From JBMOGA01 sp049318625 (GTDB lineage: Bacteria; Pseudomonadota; Alphaproteobacteria; Rhizobiales; Hyphomicrobiaceae), in contig JBMOGA010000053.1 of the NCBI GenBank assembly GCA_049318625.1, positions 1 through 27,645 on the forward strand: a stretch of 27,645 nt of DNA. Direction: 5' to 3'. Numbering within the stretch: the stretch's first letter is position 1; each line of letters starts with the position of its first letter. A program made the position numbers and the translations under genes. The notes beneath the pieces were generated by a model. The model was not told where the DNA came from. It searched no databases and was given only the letters and a program-made list of their open reading frames with translations. Of the stretch, positions 23,709 to 27,645 are shown one piece after another.

Positions 23709-25151
23709 ATGTCGGCAAGGTCGGAGAGCAAAGAGCCACGGCGCATACCTCAGCTTTTGGCCGGGGAATGGGTGCCGGCCGCCGAGAGCTACGAAGTGCG
23801 CGACCCCTACCGCGGCACCGTCGTTGCGACCGCGCCGCGCTCGAGCCTGACCGACCTCGAGCGCGCCATGAGTGCCGCACGCGCCGCCAAGGTGGGGATG
23901 GCCGCCATGCCGGGCCATCAGCGCGCCGCGCTGCTCCGCCGCGTCGGCGTTCTGCTCGACCAGCGCGTCGAACGCATCGCCGAGGTGATGACCCGCGAGA
24001 CCGGCAAGGCCATCAAGGATGCGCGCGGCGAAGTCGCCCGCTCCCAGGACACCATTCAGTTGTCGGCCGAAGAGGCGGTTCGCATCGCCGGCGAGCAGGT
24101 GCCCCTCGATGCAAGCGCCATGGGCGCCGGCAAGCTCGCATTCCTGCTCCGGTTCCCGGTCGGCGTCGTCGCCGGCATCACGCCCTTCAACGCGCCGTTC
24201 AATCTCGCCTGCCACAAGGTGGCGCCGGCTCTGGCCGCCGGCAATGCCATCGTACTGAAGGCGCCGCCGCAGTCGCCGGGTGTCGTCCATGAACTGGCGC
24301 AGCTGTTCGTCGATGCCGGAACGCCGGCCGGCGCCCTGTCCGTACTCTACGGCGATATCGTGGGCCCCGCGCTGGTCCGCCATCCCGACGTCGATTTCGT
24401 CACCTTCACCGGGTCGAGCAAGGTTGGCGCCGAGATCAAGGCCGCCTCCGGGTTGCGTCGCGTCGCGCTCGAGCTCGGCGGCGACGGTCCGACCATCGTG
24501 GCGGCCGACGGATCGATCGAGGACAGTGCGCCCGTGTGCGCCCGCAACGCCATGCGGCTCGCCGGCCAGAGCTGCATCTCCGTGCAGAACGTTTACGTGC
24601 ACGAGAGCCTCTACGACGCCTTCGTGGCCCGGCTGCTCGCCGAGGTGAAGACGCTGAAGGTCGGCGATCCGCTCGATCCGGCGACCGATGTCGGCACCCT
24701 GATCGACGAGGCGGCCGCGCGCCGCGTCGAGGCCTGGATCACCGACGCGGTCGGCCATGGCGCCCGTGTCCTCACGGGCGGCCGGCGGACGGGCGCTCAG
24801 ATCGAGCCGACCGTGCTCGTCGACGTCAAACCGGAGATGCGGATCGTCTGCGACGAGGTGTTCGGGCCGGTCGTCAGCATCCAGCCCTTCACCGATATCG
24901 ACGCGATCTTCGCCCGCATTTCCCAGAGCCGCTTCGGCCTGCACTGCGGGCTGTTCACGAAATCGCTCGATCTCGCCATGCGCGCGGTCAAGACCGTGCG
25001 GACCGGTGGCGTCATCCTCAACGGTACGTCGACCTGGCGCACGGACCAGTTGCCCTATGGCGGTATCAAGGACAGCGGCATCGGGCGGGAAGGCCCGAAA
25101 TACGCGATCCGCGATATGACCGACGAGCGTCTGGTTGTCTTCAACTTGTGA
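23709..25151 (+). CDS. NAD(P)-dependent aldehyde dehydrogenase
   Basis: 480 residues, normal for the ALDH superfamily. Catalytic Cys289 lies in AGQSCISVQN and the general base Glu255 in ALELGGDGP. The NAD-binding region (VAGITPFNAPFNL...KVAPALAAGNAIVLKAPPQSP) and FTGSSKVGAEI are intact. The Cys and Glu contexts resemble the lactaldehyde/non-phosphorylating GAPDH-like branch, so a small hydroxy- or oxo-aldehyde is plausible. The start at 23709 has GGGAG upstream; the frame runs to 23640 but lacks family sequence. It diverges from the flavoprotein operon, is followed 16 nt later by the IclR gene, and probably oxidises an aldehyde made by the ThDP enzyme (inference). Confidence 0.93.
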   Translation: MSARSESKEPRRIPQLLAGEWVPAAESYEVRDPYRGTVVATAPRSSLTDLERAMSAARAAKVGMAAMPGHQRAALLRRVGVLLDQRVERIAEVMTRETGKAIKDARGEVARSQDTIQLSAEEAVRIAGEQVPLDASAMGAGKLAFLLRFPVGVVAGITPFNAPFNLACHKVAPALAAGNAIVLKAPPQSPGVVHELAQLFVDAGTPAGALSVLYGDIVGPALVRHPDVDFVTFTGSSKVGAEIKAASGLRRVALELGGDGPTIVAADGSIEDSAPVCARNAMRLAGQSCISVQNVYVHESLYDAFVARLLAEVKTLKVGDPLDPATDVGTLIDEAAARRVEAWITDAVGHGARVLTGGRRTGAQIEPTVLVDVKPEMRIVCDEVFGPVVSIQPFTDIDAIFARISQSRFGLHCGLFTKSLDLAMRAVKTVRTGGVILNGTSTWRTDQLPYGGIKDSGIGREGPKYAIRDMTDERLVVFNL

Positions 25152-25167
25152 TCGGACGGAGGGGACA

Positions 25168-25998
25168 GTGACATCGACCGATCAGGATGTCGTGGATGGC
25201 GCCGTGTCGGAGCCGGCCGCGGAGACCATGAAAGAGCGGGGCGGCGTGCAATCGATCGAGCGCGCCTTCGCGATCCTGGAGGAGGTGGCTCGCCACCGCG
25301 ACGGCATCCGTCTCGGCGAACTGAGCCGGCGGCTCGGGCTCCACACGTCGACCGCCTTCCACCTCGTCAAGACCATGGTGCTGCTCGGCTACCTGCGCCA
25401 GATGCCGGACGACAAGACCTACCGCATCGGCTCGCCACTGTTCACGCTGGCCGCGGGCGCACTCGACGATGTCGAGATGGCCTCACTCGCCATGCCGGTG
25501 CTGGAGAGCCTGTCGGCCGCGACCGGCGAAAGCAGCCATTTCGCCATCCGTTCCGGTGACGACATCGTCGTGCTGGCGCGCACCGTCGGCAGCGGCGCCT
25601 TCCAGCTCGCCGACCGTGTCGGTGCCGTCCGTCCGGCCCATTGCACGGCCCTCGGTAAGATCCTGCTCGCCGCCCTGAGTGACGAGCAACTCGCCGCCTA
25701 CCTCAAGCGGCGGCCTCCGACGGCGCTGACGCCGAAGACGATCACCGATCCCGACCTGATCCTTCGTGAGATCGCAGGCGTCCGCAAGAACGGCATCGCT
25801 TACGACGACAGCGAATTCAACATCGAGGCGCGCTGCGTCGCCATGCCCGTCTACGACCTGACCGGCTCCGTGCGCGGCGCAATCGGCATCTCCGGGGCGG
25901 TGTGGCGGCTGTCGCTGCAGGCGCTGGAGGAGAAGGCCCGGCACGTCCGCACCGCCGCCGAGCAGATCTCGCGGGAGTTCGGCGCCCGCGCCCGCTGA
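25168..25998 (+). CDS. IclR-family transcriptional regulator
   Basis: 276 residues. After an N-terminal tail, a winged helix-turn-helix (about 26-85; IRLGELSRRLGLHTSTAFHLVKTMVLLGYL) is followed by the IclR effector domain (about 95-270) with the family landmarks HCTALGKILLAAL and GIAYDDSEFN.EARCVAMPV. IclR proteins are ligand-responsive repressors or activators of adjacent catabolic genes. It starts at GTG 25168 with GGAGG 5 nt upstream; a longer frame overlaps the aldehyde dehydrogenase gene. The tight linkage to that gene, and the divergent six-gene operon, make those its likely targets, possibly with the binding-protein gene downstream. Confidence 0.92.
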   Translation: MTSTDQDVVDGAVSEPAAETMKERGGVQSIERAFAILEEVARHRDGIRLGELSRRLGLHTSTAFHLVKTMVLLGYLRQMPDDKTYRIGSPLFTLAAGALDDVEMASLAMPVLESLSAATGESSHFAIRSGDDIVVLARTVGSGAFQLADRVGAVRPAHCTALGKILLAALSDEQLAAYLKRRPPTALTPKTITDPDLILREIAGVRKNGIAYDDSEFNIEARCVAMPVYDLTGSVRGAIGISGAVWRLSLQALEEKARHVRTAAEQISREFGARAR

Positions 25999-26044
25999 GC
26001 CGCCGGCCGGCCCCACTTTCGTGCGTGTGGCGACCGCTTTCCGG

Positions 26045-26073
26045 TTGACAGACCCGCCCGATGGCTTTCTATT
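26045..26073 (+). promoter_or_regulatory. Near-consensus sigma-70 promoter
   Basis: TTGACA (26045-26050) is a perfect -35. TCTATT (26068-26073) follows with the ideal 17-nt spacer and matches the -10 consensus at four of six positions. Transcription would start near 26080, giving a leader of about 230 nt before the binding-protein gene. Confidence 0.65.
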
Positions 26074-26087
26074 TTCACCAATAGAAA
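26066..26087. promoter_or_regulatory. Perfect inverted repeat over the -10 box, operator candidate
   Basis: TTTCTATT, a 6-nt spacer, then AATAGAAA: eight matched pairs in an AT-rich island within GC-rich DNA. It covers the -10 and the predicted start site, a repressor-like position. It contains TATTTTCAC (26070-26078), which is also present in the divergent control region at 23603-23611. The IclR protein encoded just upstream is a plausible binder. Confidence 0.6.
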
Positions 26088-26167
26088 AGAAATGCCACCA
26101 TTCAGAAAAGGTGGTCCGTCATCGCAAGCTTCGCGGTTGCCGCTGCGGGGCTGAGGGGAGGCGATAC

Positions 26168-26317
26168 GTGGCATCCGGCGTCGCCAGCACGGCCGCTGTC
26201 ATCGGACGGGTGTCGAGCCCGCTGCCGCCTCGGCGCGTGGCCGCCGGCCTTTCCGTGCGCCCATGCAGGATCGCAAGCCAAATCAACAAACGGTTCCAAG
26301 GAGGAGACGAACGATGA
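26168..26317 (+). CDS. Possible leader ORF coupled to the binding-protein gene
   Basis: A 49-codon frame starts at GTG 26168 with an excellent ribosome binding site, GGGGAGG, 6 nt upstream. Its TGA overlaps the ATG of the binding-protein gene (ATGA at 26314-26317), the usual sign of translational coupling. The product is Arg/Ser/Val-rich (ending QINKRFQGGDER) with no recognisable domain or signal peptide. It lies entirely within the predicted transcript. It may be a regulatory leader rather than a functional protein, or a chance frame in GC-rich DNA; the binding protein also has its own strong site, GGAGGAG. Confidence 0.3.
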   Translation: MASGVASTAAVIGRVSSPLPPRRVAAGLSVRPCRIASQINKRFQGGDER

Positions 26318-27552
26318 CGCGTACGAGCCGCAGAGGCATGCTCAAGGGTGGTGCCGCCGTCGCAGGTGCCGCCGCATTCGGATTTCCCGCCATCAGCCGC
26401 GCGCAGGCAGCGGCGATCAAGATCGGTCACTTGACGCCTTTGACCGGCTTCCTCGGCGCGCTCGGCGAGTACGCGGTGCTCGGCATACGGATGGCCGAGG
26501 AGGAGATCAACAAGGCCGGCGGCGTCATGGGCCGGCCGATCGAGATCATTTCGGAGGACAGCGTCAACCCGGCGACCGCGTCGACCAAGGCCCAGCGCAT
26601 GCTGGAGCAGAACGGCGCGACGGTGCTGATGGGTGAGATCAATTCGGCCTCGGCCAAAGCGATCATGCAGGTGGCGGCGCGTAACAAGAAGCTTTTCATG
26701 AGCATCGGCGCCCGCTCGGACGTTTTGCGCGGCGCCGACTGCAACCGCTTCACGTTCCACGTCGACATCCCCGTGACGGTGATGGTGAACGCGGCAGGCC
26801 AGGCACTGCTGCGCGAGGGGTTGGTCAAGGACAAGAAGATCTTCAGTCTGACATCGGATTACCTTTTCGGCCATGACCTGGCCAAGGCGGCCAAAAGGTT
26901 CTTTGCGGCCAACGGGGGCTCGTCTGTCGGCGACGAGCTGGTCGCCACCGACGCCACCGACTTCAGCCCCTTCCTCCTGAAGATCCGGCAGGCCAAGCCG
27001 GATCTGGTGTCCACCAACCTCGGCGGCAATCAGGTCACGAACTTCGTCAAGCAGTACGCCGAGTTCGGGCTTCCCTATCCGGTGGCCGGCTTCAATCTCA
27101 ACACCGCCGATGCTTGGTCGGCGGGCGAAGGCAATCTCACTGGCATCTGGCCGACCGTCTGGCATCACGACATCGACGTTCCGGCCTCCAAGGCGTTCGT
27201 TGCGGCCTTCACGAAAAAACACGGCAAGCCGCCCGAGAACCACGCCTGGATCGAGTATGTCTCGCTCAAGATGATGGCGCAGGCCATGAACGAGACCAAG
27301 TCGACCGAGACGGACGCCCTGATCACCTATTTCGAGAAGGAGCCGAAGTTCGAGATCCTGAAGGCGCGGCAGGGCTACTTCCGCTCGTGGGATCACCAGC
27401 TCATGCAAGAGGCCTATCCGTTCACGGTCAAGGCCAAGGGACAGGCGAAGGACAAGTGGGATTTCCTCGCGCTCGGCAAGGCCGTGCCGGGTGCCGACCA
27501 GTCCCTCGAAGTTCTCGCGCCGACCAAGGAAGAGAGTGGATGCAAGATGTGA
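26314..27552 (+). CDS. ABC transporter binding protein, branched-chain amino acid/amide type, Tat-exported
   Basis: 412 residues, a type I periplasmic binding protein (Peripla_BP_6), the class that feeds LivHMGF-like and urea/short-chain-amide importers. The N-terminus has a twin-arginine signal (SRRGMLKGG, about 5-13, then an Ala-rich core) with cleavage after about residue 33 (SRAQA). The mature start IKIGHLTPLTGFLGALGEYAVLGIRMAEEEINKAGGV and the DSVNPATASTKAQRML block are typical. The ATG at 26314 has GGAGGAG upstream. The permease and ATPase genes are not in the window and are expected downstream. The ligand is unknown; the closest pattern is the amide/urea group, but distinguishing it by eye is uncertain. 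Confidence 0.9.
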   Translation: MTRTSRRGMLKGGAAVAGAAAFGFPAISRAQAAAIKIGHLTPLTGFLGALGEYAVLGIRMAEEEINKAGGVMGRPIEIISEDSVNPATASTKAQRMLEQNGATVLMGEINSASAKAIMQVAARNKKLFMSIGARSDVLRGADCNRFTFHVDIPVTVMVNAAGQALLREGLVKDKKIFSLTSDYLFGHDLAKAAKRFFAANGGSSVGDELVATDATDFSPFLLKIRQAKPDLVSTNLGGNQVTNFVKQYAEFGLPYPVAGFNLNTADAWSAGEGNLTGIWPTVWHHDIDVPASKAFVAAFTKKHGKPPENHAWIEYVSLKMMAQAMNETKSTETDALITYFEKEPKFEILKARQGYFRSWDHQLMQEAYPFTVKAKGQAKDKWDFLALGKAVPGADQSLEVLAPTKEESGCKM

Positions 27553-27561
27553 TCTGACTGC

Positions 27562-27593
27562 GGGCGCGGCGTTCGCCAGCGAGCGCCGCGCCC
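27562..27593 (+). terminator. Hairpin after the binding-protein gene
   Basis: A perfect 10-bp GC stem, GGGCGCGGCG and CGCCGCGCCC with a 12-nt loop, starts 9 nt after the stop. It is followed by short T-runs (CTTTC, GTTT) rather than a strong U-tract. Position and shape match the hairpin after the other binding-protein gene (12590-12623), so a partial terminator before permease genes is likely. Confidence 0.55.
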
Positions 27594-27645
27594 CGGTCTT
27601 TCGATCCCGTTTCCGGCCTCTGCTTCTGGCAGTCCAACCGCGCCT

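Larger units (their letters stand above)
25999..26313 (+). other. Intergenic region upstream of the Tat-exported binding protein
   Basis: These 315 nt hold a promoter (26045-26073), a perfect inverted repeat (26066-26087), and a possible leader ORF with its own ribosome binding site (26168-26317). No clear terminator for the IclR gene is visible; the GC-rich symmetric stretch just after its stop has no T-run. Confidence 0.6.

Overview
The window is GC-rich DNA (roughly two thirds G+C by eye), densely packed, with GTG/TTG starts, strong GGAGG-type ribosome binding sites and protein families typical of a soil- or plant-associated alphaproteobacterium, probably Hyphomicrobiales/Rhizobiales or a relative. 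That placement is inference from gene content. I see no rRNA, tRNA, CRISPR array, transposase or phage gene. It looks like a chromosomal catabolic and transport region holding 22 confident genes and one possible leader ORF.

Left part (1-7400): a 102-bp tandem duplication lies at the 3' end of a minus-strand gene for an FAD oxidoreductase resembling sarcosine oxidase beta (SoxB). Divergent from it runs a molybdenum hydroxylase operon in the order S-L-M-D: 2Fe-2S subunit, Mo-pterin subunit with the form II AYRGAGR active-site loop, FAD subunit, and a CoxD/MoxR-like AAA+ ATPase. The true CO dehydrogenase loop (AYRCSFR) is absent, so the substrate is probably not CO. Ending 5 nt from the ATPase gene, on the other strand, is a periplasmic TPR protein with a C-terminal cytochrome c domain.

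Middle part (7500-17420): a tripartite tricarboxylate transporter (tctC-tctB-tctA) with a well-formed promoter and a palindromic operator candidate. It is followed by a complete dipeptide/oligopeptide-type ABC importer (binding protein, two permeases, two ATPases) ending in an Asp/Glu/hydantoin racemase-family gene.

Right part (17427-25998): a six-gene minus-strand operon. In transcription order it encodes a fumarate reductase/KstD-type flavoprotein, a duplicated EthD-like small protein, a ThDP-dependent acetolactate synthase/IolD-like enzyme, an NAD-dependent epimerase/dehydratase, a cupin and a conserved membrane protein. Divergent from it are an aldehyde dehydrogenase and an IclR regulator. 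This arrangement looks like a self-contained, locally regulated catabolic pathway whose substrate I cannot name; it is the best candidate here for an undescribed system.

Far right (25999-27645): a Tat-exported branched-chain-amino-acid/amide-type binding protein, behind a near-consensus promoter overlapped by a perfect inverted repeat and a possible translationally coupled leader ORF. The rest of that transporter presumably lies beyond the window. Overall, three solute-import systems flank two oxidative enzyme clusters, consistent with scavenging of organic acids, peptides or amides and ring or carbonyl compounds.
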